NCBI GenBank assembly: GCA_963576725.1
Contig: OY755246.1
Span: 73,339,467-73,403,466, forward strand
DNA from: Azorinus chamasolen
Taxonomy: Eukaryota > Mollusca > Bivalvia > Cardiida > Solecurtidae
Length of the DNA stretch: 64,000 nt
Direction of reading: 5' to 3'
This document shows positions 47,666-57,982 of the stretch, in pieces (positions within the stretch are counted from its first letter, which is position 1; each line of letters starts with the position of its first letter). The position numbers were made by a program, and so were the translations under genes. The notes under the pieces were generated by a model. That model saw nothing but the letters and a program-made list of their open reading frames with translations. It searched no databases and was not told where the DNA came from.

Positions 47666-48467
47666 ACAAGTTGCTTATTCTGTGGTAAACATTTTCAAGA
47701 ACAAACGATGGTTTCATGATATAGAATCTGAAGGCTCTAACTTTGGCTCAAACAGATCCAAATTGGAGAAACGAAATTCTTATTTGGCAGAAGTTTGTCT
47801 CATTTGGCAAAAGTACTGGCGCAAAGAAAAAAAGCAAGGGGAGACTTGACCTCTATTGTATAAAAGCTAGTTTAAATATAGGCTGTTAATAACATTTACT
47901 GAAAGATAATGCAAATATTTGTTAGAACTTCGAGGCGAGTAGCATTTTCGGTTTTGAAAGCTTCTAATAATAGTTATTGACTAAAACAGGTTCAATGTCG
48001 TTTCTAATCTAACTCACTACCAAAACCAGAAATGTAATAAATCAGAGAATGTATTGGTTGGAAATGTAATAAATTGTACTTGACTAATCATACTAAACAA
48101 CTTTGTATTTATTTATAAGCCTCCAGTAGCGGTGAGTAGATAAACAATTCAGCAGGTATAGGAGTGAAAATAAAACAGCAAATTTCAAAGTAAAAAACGA
48201 AAATACTAAGTAACATATAGTATGCACATGCGCATTACCACTTTAGTTACAATTATATTAAACCCTGCCATTATATTAGGTATACATTATTCCCGCCTAG
48301 CCATCTGCGAAACGAAATAAGATAAGCTACAGAGATACTAAGCATACGCGAATGCACCGTCACACATCTTCATAATATACATGATCAGAATGTGTGCCTT
48401 AATGTCAAGATGACATCGCATTAACCAAAACAAATGTTACTGACATTACACTTACACATTTAACATA
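47666..48467. other. Mostly unannotated; end may be LINE 3' UTR
   Basis: No gene. From about 48290 (CCGCCTAGCCATCTGCGAAACG) there is loose similarity to the 3' UTR of the LINE at 26478, so 48290-48467 may be the 3' UTR of the following fragment. Confidence 0.35.
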
Positions 48468-48923
48468 CGATGAAACGACCTCACGACAGTTTTCAGGCAT
48501 TTTTCACGATCAATATCACATTGAATAAGTTGGCATAGTCCTCACATAGTCTTTGTCTCAAATTTTCATATCTTGTACAGTCAAATATCAAGTTAATTGA
48601 TATATTATTAAAACACATACCAGATTTTCACTTATTTGTTAATATTCTTTTGAATGCATTTTACTTAGTAATATAGCTGTACTCTGACACTCAGGCAGCA
48701 TACGAGGCTTCTGTGGAGCAAGTAACCAGACAGGAGATGGGGACAAGACATTGCAACAATTCAGCAAGTATGAGGCATGCCAACTCCTCATCTCGTGAAA
48801 TCGACTCGAACTTATCAACAGTAGATCTGACAATCTTTTTCCACCATGAAATTGCACAAAGAAAACAAGTTCACGCGTGTTAATCATCGATACAACAGAT
48901 GAACAACCGAACATACTCAATGT

Positions 48924-49228
48924 AAAAAAGAATAAAGTACCTAGTTATAGTCTACTTTCAGTCCGAATGACCGCTCAGCCGACTGTACATTTACTCCCCT
49001 GGTCATTGAGTCATTGGCCTACACTATCGAACACTGTTAATATATGGCGCAATCATGCAACCGGCGAGTGACCCTCACAGGTACCCATTTTAACCCCTGG
49101 GTGGAGAGGATGTGCGGGTGGGAGACACGGAAAAGCGTCTCTGAAATTTCCGGGAGGGACCGGGATTTGAACCTCGGACCTCCGGACTGATAGTCAAGCG
49201 TGTTACCACTAGACCACCACGACCTACA
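48924..49228 (-). mobile_element. tRNA-derived SINE inside the LINE copy
   Basis: On the minus strand the head is CGTGGTGGTCTAGTGGTAAC (box A region), followed by GGTTCAAATCCCGG (box B, one base off consensus). Then come CTCTCCACCCAGGGG and GGGTACCTGTGAGGG, and a tail TTTATTCTTTTTT. It is flanked by AATGT on both sides (48919-48923 and 49229-49233). Without the SINE and one duplicate, the LINE frame runs on across the site. The same SINE family is present, truncated, at 20695-20846. Confidence 0.88.
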
Positions 49229-49389
49229 AATGTCACGCTTGAACTTGTATTGTATGCAAAACCCTGGATTTGTCTCAAACATCAGTTGTGACATCGATCC
49301 AATGTATTCTTTTGCACCGCTGTCATTTCATTCCATAATTCACATCCGTACAGTGCCTATCAGTCAGAAGTTTTTCCATCGCATTTTAT

Positions 49390-49490
49390 TTATGCCTCCA
49401 TCAAACCCTATGTTGTGACCACTCTTTAGAATAGTCACTTTGTGACGATTCTAAAGATTGGTCACAACATAGGGTTTGATTGAGGCATAA
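49390..49490. mobile_element. Hairpin MITE, 43 bp arms
   Basis: TTATGCCTCCATCAAACCC..TTGTGACCA at the left pairs with TGGTCACAA..GGGTTTGATTGAGGCATAA at the right, with TTTAGAAT/ATTCTAAA inside. The loop is about 14 bp. It lies in the deletion region of the LINE copy. Confidence 0.85.
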
Positions 49491-50164
49491 CGGTTTTAGT
49501 TATCGAAATACACATTATCTGGGGATCTGCAAACAAGCTAATTATGTTTGATTTTCCCTCCCTATAACAACTCCCTCTGAACAACACATACAATCTTCGT
49601 ATCCCAAAGGGTGTCGTTGTAGAGAGGGAGCACTGTACATCTTAACCTGGTTATGGAGCACAGAGAGTTCCTCCCTCCGACCAGTAGGGCTTAATATAAT
49701 GCCGAAAAGATGTTTTCGGTATAAACATATCAGACAAATGAATAAGTCGATCTAAAAGTACTCCATATAGATGCTCTATTTCATTACACGAAGTAATGCT
49801 TTTGCAAGCAAAATCCATCAAAACAATATCTGTACCCAACGCCCTCTCAATCATCTTAAGCGATTCTTCAGATACCTTTTCCCATTTAAGCCTTCTTTCA
49901 AAACCAACCTATTCAGCAGCACAAGAAACGGGAATCGAAAACACACAATGAACTATGTTTCGAAATATTCAATATGTCATCATCAGCTATCTCACATTCT
50001 ACTACGTAATATGTGGTACAACAATATGATCTATATTTGACTCACTACCGTCGTACGAAACAAACGAAGACATAGCCCCGTCTGTACAGACACAAGACTA
50101 TGCTCATTCAATAGTTTATGCAAGCTCCGACTTCTCTCTCCATGCCGTTTTTAGAACATTGGGG

Positions 50165-50242
50165 AATGCTGTGTGCATATATAGATCCCCCACATATATA
50201 GATCCCCCATATATAGATCCCCCACATATATATATATTATAT
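50165..50242. repeat. Short minisatellite (ATATAGATCCCCCA)
   Basis: TATATAGATCCCCCA(CA) recurs three to four times and then gives way to a TA run. Confidence 0.9.
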
Positions 50243-50689
50243 AACTGGCAATAGAATACAACCGGAAAGGCTATAATATAATATTAAAAAAGACTAAATG
50301 TTATATGGCTTTAAAATCTTTAATTAATAACTTAAAAATGCGCGACGCGTTTCATCAGATCATCAGGCGCAATATTATGACGTCAATATTTGTCTCGCTT
50401 TTATGGTCTATTTCATCATTAAATGTCCATTTTCCTGGGAAGCCTTTACATAATACATGACGGGAAATTATGTATGCTCATTTCTCATATCCCTTAACAG
50501 CGTTTCATTTCTATAATAAAAAATAGTGTATGCTAACTGCTTTATTGCTGTGATTTACATGTATTCCATATTTTACAAAAGTCTCGATGTTTGGAATGAA
50601 TCTCTGTGCTTATCAACTTCACAAAGTCATTAGCTATTCAATTCCGAATTGATGCATACAAAGATAAAATCTTCGTCCTGTGGTGGCTG
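50243..50689. other. Unannotated stretch
   Basis: AT-rich. No gene, RNA or shared repeat is recognised. Confidence 0.3.
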
Positions 50690-51300
50690 TCACACTGAAG
50701 CGTATGAAAGGAATGGATTACGTATGAAAGTTTTCGAAAAACAAATTTTTGAGCGTATAAACCCGAATTTTCCACCTCTATCTTCGATGAACGTATTAGC
50801 AGCGCATGAATAGTATATGTGTACCCTATATTTTACGTATAGGCAGCACATGGAAATATATACGAACATCAACTTATGTCAGCGTGAGAGTAGCGTATGC
50901 TTTATTGCATGTGAGTGTATGAGTAGCGTATGAATAGCTAGAAATACGTTGAATACGCTAGTTATTCGTCAGACTTACGTTACGATTACGTTACTGATAC
51001 GCTATCCATATTATAGCTTCTTTACTGATCGCCTTCATGCAACCGTATGTGAAGCACATTTAGCCTATAAATAGCGTAACTTTACCAACACTCTTGCGTC
51101 ATCAACGTGTGCCTAGCGTATGATGAGCGTATGCGTAACGTATAATCGTATATGCTGATTATTTTTGAACATGTCCAAAAACTATTTTCGGCCTCTGTAT
51201 ATGAGAACGTACACCGACGTATGGCAGCTTATTTGAAACGTATGCCTAACATACCCTTAGCGTATATCTGCGTATGCGAGCGTATGGGCATTTTTATTCT
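50690..51300. repeat. GCGTATG/ACGTATG-rich block
   Basis: Around twenty occurrences of CGTATG, CGTATA or close relatives on both strands, in no fixed period. The densest parts are 50880-51000 and 51110-51295 (GCGTATGATGAGCGTATGCG, TGCGTATGCGAGCGTATGG). Flanks are depleted in this word. No coding frame. Origin unknown. Confidence 0.6.
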
Positions 51301-51964
51301 TTAGTAACTGCATAAAATGGATCTTTAAGCTGGAGAGTCTAACCTCACCTAATAACCTAATAGGGCTATAAGCTTTAATCTAATGATACTGATATGTTTT
51401 AATTGATTAATATATGAAATATAACATTAACTTCAAGCATTTTCATATAATTTACGAATGCACAGTGTATATGTTAAACGCATGTGGCTGTTCTATGAAC
51501 ACCAAACAGTAAATTCAACAATTAATGCTATGTTAATATTAGCATAAACAAAATATCTCGAAATGGGTTATGTCTATACCACTATATAATTATACTGATA
51601 CGTGTAGGATAATGAAATAAATAGGTATTCAGTCGCCTCCCGTACATCCAAAATCTTTAAGGTTATATAATATTGATACAAATTGTTGACTATGTTCAAG
51701 CGTGCGAAAGGTTGGCGAAAACAGTTTTTATCCAGTCACCAGGCTTCTCTAGTGACATAATAAAGGGGGTGCAAATAAACTTAGGTTTATTAGGTTACTT
51801 CCGGTAGTGGAAGGTTTATTAGGTTAGTAGATAGGCGTAATGATTCTATAACCATGGAACTATTTAAGTTTTCTGTAAATATTCATAAACATGTTGATGG
51901 AATAGATCGAAAAGATCTATTTGGTCACCAGAAGAATTATTCAAATGAGAAAAAATAAAAATAA
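51301..51964. other. Unannotated stretch
   Basis: No gene. A short imperfect duplication of AGGTTTATTAGGTTA lies at 51782-51830. Confidence 0.3.
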
Positions 51965-52063
51965 TTGGCTACGTCTGGATTCGAACCCGCGCCTGATCCT
52001 ACAAAAACTAATTCTAATCTCTCTAGAGACGTCGCCCTTACCGATTACGCCACTGAGGCCACA
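51965..52063 (-). tRNA. tRNA-like Pol III unit (pseudo-tRNA or SINE head)
   Basis: On the minus strand a perfect box A, TGGCGTAATCGG, is followed about 55 bp later by a perfect box B, GGTTCGAATCC. A T-run (TTTTTATTTTTT) that could terminate Pol III lies about 15 bp beyond. The acceptor sides (GCCTCAG and CGTAGCC) do not pair and the T stem is weak, so it is unlikely to be a working tRNA. The long segment between the boxes could be a long variable arm or an intron-like insertion. Most likely a tRNA-derived SINE head or pseudogene. Confidence 0.5.
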
Positions 52064-52598
52064 TACAAATTGACGTTGATTTATCACTTTTATTAATTTA
52101 ATCCACCGCTGGCAAAACACGTTTTTGATAAAATCAAACCTGGAAGCAAAGATTGACAGATAAATAGTAAATGTTTTCTTTTCACTCTCATGATTATTTG
52201 ATTGATAAACTCTTACAGTGGCGGTGATAGTCATAAACCTAAATATAGCCTGTTCAGTTCCATCGATTTCTGAGTGACGTTAGGTAGAATCTAAAAATAG
52301 AAACCGAGACTACGTAACTCGAATTTGACCGAAGAATATAGCTAGATCATGTCTGTTTGAAATAACTTATCGATCCTCGATTCAAATCATCTTATTTTTC
52401 AAATTCAACCACGTTTCCCTTCTGGTAATACAAGTATCGAAACTATATTCCTCTGCGGTAGCTCATTAGATCTATTTACGTCTAAATAGAAGTGAAAAGG
52501 GAGGGATCCGTTGATCGAAAAACTGCATTTTCAATGTAAATTATTTCAAGTGTTATGAGTCTATAAAAAAGACATTTAACTATATTGACTGGATAAAT
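52064..52598. other. Unannotated stretch
   Basis: No gene or shared repeat is recognised. Confidence 0.3.
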
Positions 52599-52737
52599 CG
52601 AATAATAGGTTAGTGCCGTAGATGGGACGCCTTTATCCAACTCGGAGAGAAAACAGTTGAGGCTCGGCAAGCCTCGCCTCAACGTTTTCTCCCCTCGTCG
52701 GATAAAGCGTCCCATCTACGGCACTAACCTATTATTC
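52599..52737. mobile_element. Foldback hairpin, 65 bp arms
   Basis: GAATAATAGGTTAGTGCCG ... GATGGGACGC at the left pairs with GCGTCCCATC ... CGGCACTAACCTATTATTC at the right, and TTGAGGC with GCCTCAA near the loop. The tip and inner part are CpG-rich against an AT-rich background. Typical of a small foldback MITE. No long target duplication is visible. Confidence 0.88.
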
Positions 52738-53850
52738 TCTATATCTTATAGGATATGAACTATCTTCTTGGCAAATGTTACTATTTGGCGGCGATGATTG
52801 AAGATTAAACTAGTGGTATGAAGATAAGAGTGGTACAGTTCTTATTAGGTTTAAAGTAACAGTGGAGTGTTTATTGTAGTGTTTATGCGTTTGTGAAAAT
52901 AATCAATTAGTTGTGTAGCATATGACGTCTGCGTTTAACATAATATTCGAACCTTTGATTTATCACTAAAAATGGCAAGGGATAACTATAGATAACTTCG
53001 AATTAGAAAACTGCTCTCATGTGTTAAATATTAAAAGACTTGTTTTATTCAACAACTTTAATAACAGTAAACAGGAAAAAGTACTGACAGTACTGAAGGT
53101 TTCGGACATAATATATAGTATATTGATTGTTTGCTGTGGATTTTTCTGAAAATCATGTCAGTAGTTTGGAAGACATTTTAAGAATTGTTTTATGAACATG
53201 TCACACACAGGGCGATTCCAATAGCTCAACTTGCCACTTTGTTCCAATAGAGCCAAAATTGATGTTGAATGTAGTATAGAGCCATCACTCCATTATTTGA
53301 AAGTAAGGGTCATACTTCTGCTACTATCTGGTGGACCACAACAGTAATTAGCATGCATCATTCACTTATCCATATATACACTTCCACCAATTTTAGACAT
53401 ATATTTTCTTGTGATTCTAAATACCCTACAAATAATTGCCAAATATACTGTGGGGTGATATTAATAATATGACAAATTATAAAGTAACAAATATATTTCA
53501 ACTTAGCATGGCAGGATACAACAGGGAAAATAAAATTAACTAGAAAATTGTTTCCAAGACACTGATGCACCCCCCCCCCCTAACAATAGTGCCTCTATAT
53601 CAAGCACTTTTGACTATGTGTTATACAGTGAAGAAAATTTCAGAGTCCCATAACTCTGGTAAAATGGTCAGAGCAATAATTACATTCTTTAAGAAAATCT
53701 TCACATCAAGGTTGACAGCTTATCATGGGTGAAATTTTGAAGTAAAACCTCCCATTGGTATATGGGTTGTTAGACACATAATATTGTTTCACTTTATATT
53801 ATATAGTGAAGACGATTTCAGGGTTCCATATCGGGTACAATTGGTCTGAG
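52738..53850. other. Unannotated stretch with poly-C
   Basis: A run of 10 C at 53571-53580. Otherwise no gene or shared repeat is recognised. Confidence 0.3.
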
Positions 53851-54290
53851 CAAAAATAAGCCTTTCTATGCTTTTGCAAACAGAAAAGACCCTGAAGTTC
53901 ATAGAATAGTTTATCCATGCCTATACTTTGTCTTTGCGTGTGATTGCATTGTATTTTCTTACTTTTTCCTGAGGAGACTGGTGAGTCTGTTCAGGGCCAG
54001 TTTGTGAGTCTGTGCTGCAAACAATACATACCCCGATCAGTTACCGCAACTGGCCAGGGTCTTCGCTATTTGCAGCATCATACATGTAACAAGTATATCA
54101 ATAAATGATATAATTAAAAATGAATTATAATCATACATGCAAATTACAGTTAGTGTTGTAGTAAACACTACAGACCCTGATCAGTAACCGGCGTCATAGA
54201 AATAAATGATATGAATAAGAAATAAATTACATACATTACTATAAGATACTATAAGACACTATAAGATACTATAAGCCTGACACGTAAATC
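53851..54290. repeat. MITE-like remnant and short minisatellite
   Basis: CTATGCTTTTGCAAACAGAAAAGACCCTGA (53862) resembles one arm of the hairpin module. ACCCCGATCAGTTACCG and CCCTGATCAGTAACCG occur at 54031 and 54177. ACTATAAGATACTATAAGAC repeats at 54238-54275. Confidence 0.45.
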
Positions 54291-54473
54291 AATAAATGAT
54301 GAAATGTATATAAATTAAAAGATAAGAAAGTCTGATTTTGTTTGCCTTTCTCCTTTTTTCCTTTTAATGATTTTTTTAATAATATAAAGGATACAAAAAC
54401 CCTTGTTTCCTTTTAATAGTAATTGTTAATACTACCATCCAAGCTACTTAAACAATAGAGGTTGACAAAGTGG

Positions 54474-54640
54474 GACACACTGTTTGGATTCAGATCTAAT
54501 ACCAAGTAACTGTCTGATCAAGATCTAAACTGTTTGCAACTTGTGACAATTTTGCCTTAGGTCAAAATGCCTAAAACTGATCTTTTAGAAATTCAAATGA
54601 TGACAAACCTGAAGCAGACGATATTACAGATCTCTACAGC
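54474..54640 (+). repeat. Shared segment copy (R2)
   Basis: CACACTGTTTGGATTCAG, TCTGATCAAGATCTAAACTG and CTGATCTTTTAGAAATTCAA match 12755-12915 and 15735-15885. It is part of the Helitron-like family, but no terminus is visible here. Confidence 0.75.
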
Positions 54641-54937
54641 TTGCTTAGTCCTTACAATGCTGAGTGATTTTTCGTCTGCAACAATTGCCGCCTGTTTCAA
54701 TTCTTCAATAAACTTTCTTTCATTTTATGCAAAAATATGGTCAAGATGACAAACAATCAGCATGTGGCAAACTCGATATCATTTAACATAATACCAGTCA
54801 ATTGTTGGTATGAATGTGTTATGAATTCAATATACACTGTGTGTATTAACGGACATTATGACGTTCTGCTGAAATATTTATGGTGCCGACAAGGAAAATC
54901 CGTGTTCCTTGGTCATTAAGCCTGCCGAGCAGAGTCT

Positions 54938-55045
54938 CATTTATCATTTGGACGCATTGTTTATCATTTGGACGCATTGTTTATCATTTGGACGTTTATC
55001 ATTTGGACGCATTGTTTATCATTTGGACGCATTGTTTATCATGTG
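54938..55045 (+). repeat. 21 bp minisatellite
   Basis: TTTATCATTTGGACGCATTG repeats about five times, one copy shortened to TTTATCATTTGGACG. The in-phase unit length (21 bp) keeps frames open across it, which explains the small frames here. Confidence 0.95.
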
Positions 55046-55494
55046 GTATAATTGGACTGTTCCTATGATGTCTGAAGAAATTTCTAATTCAGTTATATGT
55101 GCGACTAGTCCTCTATATGTATAAGGCTTACTGGTGAAAATTTTTGATGTCATAAAAACAGTGCAGAGTCAGATCAGTATAGCTCTCAAGGGGTAAACTG
55201 ACCAGAACTTGTACTACTATCTTATACAAAATAAATACAAGATTTGATATCACGTTCTTTTGTGTAGCTGTGTCACCGTCTCCGCGATGTTTAGTTACGT
55301 TGTTGTTGTTGTTTGCATTGTTAATAATGTTTCTATCATACTGTCAGTCAGGTTTACATAGGTTTGATCCTCATTGGGCTACTAAGTTCATTGGAATTAT
55401 TTGAATAAAACTTTAAAGTTCAAACTAAATTGTACATTAGGTGCATACTTTCCAGATTTAAAAGACACGTTCATTAGACCTACTCTGTTAACTC
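55046..55494. other. Unannotated stretch
   Basis: No gene or shared repeat. A (GTT)n run of four lies at about 55300. Confidence 0.3.
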
Positions 55495-55610
55495 AGTAGT
55501 GTCCAGATCGGGGAGCGGGCGAGGGTCGTGGCGGGGAGCGGGTGAGGGTCGTGGCGGGGAGCGGGTGAGGATCGTGGGTTCGATCTCGGGCCGCGACACA
55601 CCAATGAATG
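55495..55610 (+). mobile_element. tRNA-like SINE head with internal triplication
   Basis: TAACTCAGTAGTG resembles a box A, and GTGGGTTCGATCTCGGG a box B. Between them GGGAGCGGG(C/T)GAGGGTCGTGGC is present three times in tandem (23 bp period), so the box A to box B distance is enlarged. Probably a SINE that has undergone local duplication. Confidence 0.5.
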
Positions 55611-57299
55611 TCGTTGCCGTGAAGTCATGTTTGTGTCACCGGACAAGAAAATGGATTATTTACATAAAATAACTGCTAATTTTGGATAAAGACGAATATG
55701 TGACAAGATAAGGCATAGTGAACATTCTGACTAAACTTTACGGTAAGGATATTATTGACAGAAATATAATATCTCTTTGTTCCAAATAACGAAACTTGAC
55801 ATTGGTTCGACCTAATACTTATTGTAGTATAACTGATTTTTCAACTCGGCCGAGCGACTGCTGTATACGGGTAGTACAATGGCCGAGGGCTATATATATA
55901 TTGTAGCGATATTCCACATATGAGCGATAACGACAGGCATATGTATGCCGAGCTGCAGTGGGTAAATTTACACCATGAGAGTGATGAGGAGCCTAACATT
56001 CAAGAAGACTTTGTGATACTACTGTTGGAGACTGGAACGAGAATACTGACTCTTGGAAATGGCATTTAGCTGATTTGACCTTTACTGAAACGCAATGCAG
56101 ATCGTGGACCAATTGAAAATCTAAAGAGAAAGCTTAATAGTCACAAGGCAAATGTACATGATCCGCTGAAATTTCTAAATCTAAAACACATTGACAGCTC
56201 TAGTGCTCTCTGTATCTAGACGGATGGTCCCCAGTAGAGCCCCAACCAAACCATTGGTCCCCATTAGAGCCCCAACCAAACCATTGGTCCCCAGTAGACA
56301 TTGAGCTAACCCTACCCATATTACTGAACGTATGACGTACTCAAAGTAACTCTTTCCCTCTTGGGAAGAAAATATGCGTGTTTTTACTAGAATTTTGCCT
56401 TGATAAAGAAAAAGAAATAGCACACAGCGCGATTAAAGAGCACTACAAGATACTAATATCGGTGGAGGCTTAAATGACAATGATGTGAAACCTGTAGGTA
56501 TTTGAATGATTCAAACCTATAATATATATATTCGAGTTCCAGAAGCTTAACTTTGAGCCTGCTGAGCAAACTATTTCTGCATAATTTTTAACCTACTACA
56601 TTTTCAAAATTCAAGCTATAATCACTTTGTCTACCAAAACGCAATCAGGGTGTCAAACTGTTTGTATAGGTATTCACTCATCCGCTCATAGCAGGCTAAA
56701 GATTAAAGATGTATTATGCGCATTTTTCGTATCAACACCAGAAGCTGTACACGTATACATACAATGAAAATAATGCTTACAACCCGTTTTCCGATAGGAT
56801 ATATTCGTTAAGCTAAATAGTATGGCTATCCGAATGCTGCTAAATTCTTTAAAAGGAGACTCCTTTTTAGGAATGGGGATTTTGATCGTCTTCAGTCATG
56901 TTCTGAATGACTCCTATTCTATTTCGAACAACGCTTTGAATATTAATTAGGTTGTTGTCACATGTACAATGGGCGACACTGGTTGTTTGCCTACATATAA
57001 ATCGAATAATTTTTTCCTGTATGTAAATTTAAATCTTACGCTATATTCCGGCCAATGACGACGCTATTCCGTTGGTTTACGTAGCAATACATTTTTTCGA
57101 ATTTGTTCAACACAAAACCATTTACTAACCGGGCTGTTATACTTAAGTGTTAAATAAGTGTTCATAGATTCCGATTCTAATGTCAGTTTGAAATGCAAAA
57201 ATTGCAGAAAGTTGCGTAGCATACATCTTTCAGCAAACTCTTACACCGATGCAACATTGATATTGCCTCAATTTCCAAGAACAAACATAAGCCGTCCGT
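55611..57299. other. Largely unannotated; possible decayed coding DNA
   Basis: A short duplication (GGTCCCCA(G/T)TAGAGCCCCAACC, 32 bp period) lies at 56223-56300. At 55943-56068 and 56086-56219 two plus-strand frames give unbroken but short peptides (EEPNIQEDFVILLLETGTR and KRKLNSHKANVHDPLKFL). I do not recognise them and cannot call a gene. Confidence 0.25.
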
Positions 57300-57620
57300 C
57301 CGGCTTGTCCGGATCATAACTTCCAAAGTATAAAAGCTATTGACTTTAAACTTCATATTCTGATAGATCACCGCAAGTGCAGTGCACAAGGCTCGTAACT
57401 CTGTCTTCAGTATTTTTGGAGTTATTGTCCTTTGTTACTTTTCTCAAATCTTGCTTGTCCGGATTATAACTTTCAAAGTATAAAAGCTATTGATTTCAAA
57501 CTTCATAGAACACATTGACCACAAGTGTAGTGCACAAGATCCATAACTCTTATCTTGAGTATTTTTGGAGTCAATGCCCTTTGTTATTTCTGTCAAAATC
57601 TGACTTGTTTTAATGAATTT
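57300..57620 (+). repeat. Tandem core repeat, 2 x 157 bp
   Basis: GCTTGTCCGGATCATAACTT at 57302 and GCTTGTCCGGATTATAACTT at 57459, each followed by CAAAGTATAAAAGCTATTGA and AGTATTTTTGGAGT. Unit length and style match Helitron core repeats elsewhere in the window. Confidence 0.85.
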
Positions 57621-57854
57621 TTTTTCCGGAGCTTTTCTCTGTATACCTCAACAAAACTTTTTTTTTTAAATTTTGCAGTATTGTTGAACACCATCTGAAG
57701 TTCTGCGCCTGCGATAAATGTTTTGAATGAATGATCTCCCTTTTCGTAATTTAACAAAGGAAAATTTAGCGGTCGGGAGCTTTATTTCTATAACCCCATC
57801 TCTGTGTCATATGTGCTAGTGGGGGTATTAATCATCTTTAGTGGTAGTTCTAGT

Positions 57855-57862
57855 TATTATTA

Positions 57863-57903
<41 letters not shown>

Positions 57904-57927
57904 AATATTATTATTTTATTATTATTA

Positions 57928-57979
<52 letters not shown>
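57855..57979. repeat. (ATT)n microsatellite
   Basis: About 120 bp of ATT/TTA with a few interruptions. A second ATT run begins at 59401, on the other side of the pearl-like element. Confidence 0.97.

Positions 57980-57982
<3 letters not shown>

Larger units (their letters stand above)
48468..50150 (-). pseudogene. Deleted LINE ORF2 copy
   Basis: Same family as the LINE at 26478. 48468-48923 and 49229-49385 hold the C-terminal part. LYGCELWNEMTAVQ..LDRCHN corresponds to FGCELMNDISSSQIRSIERCHS, NCCNVLSPSPVWLLAP to NCCNVLSPSPIWLLAQ, and CQLIQCDIDREKCLK to CHLIESDLNREQCLK. 49651-50150 holds the end of the endonuclease and linker (KTSFRHYIKPYW versus ASFKRFLKPYW). The RT core between them is absent, replaced by about 260 bp containing a hairpin MITE. 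The C-terminal part also has an internal deletion between VSMINTRELVFFVQ and ASYLLNCC. Confidence 0.8.
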
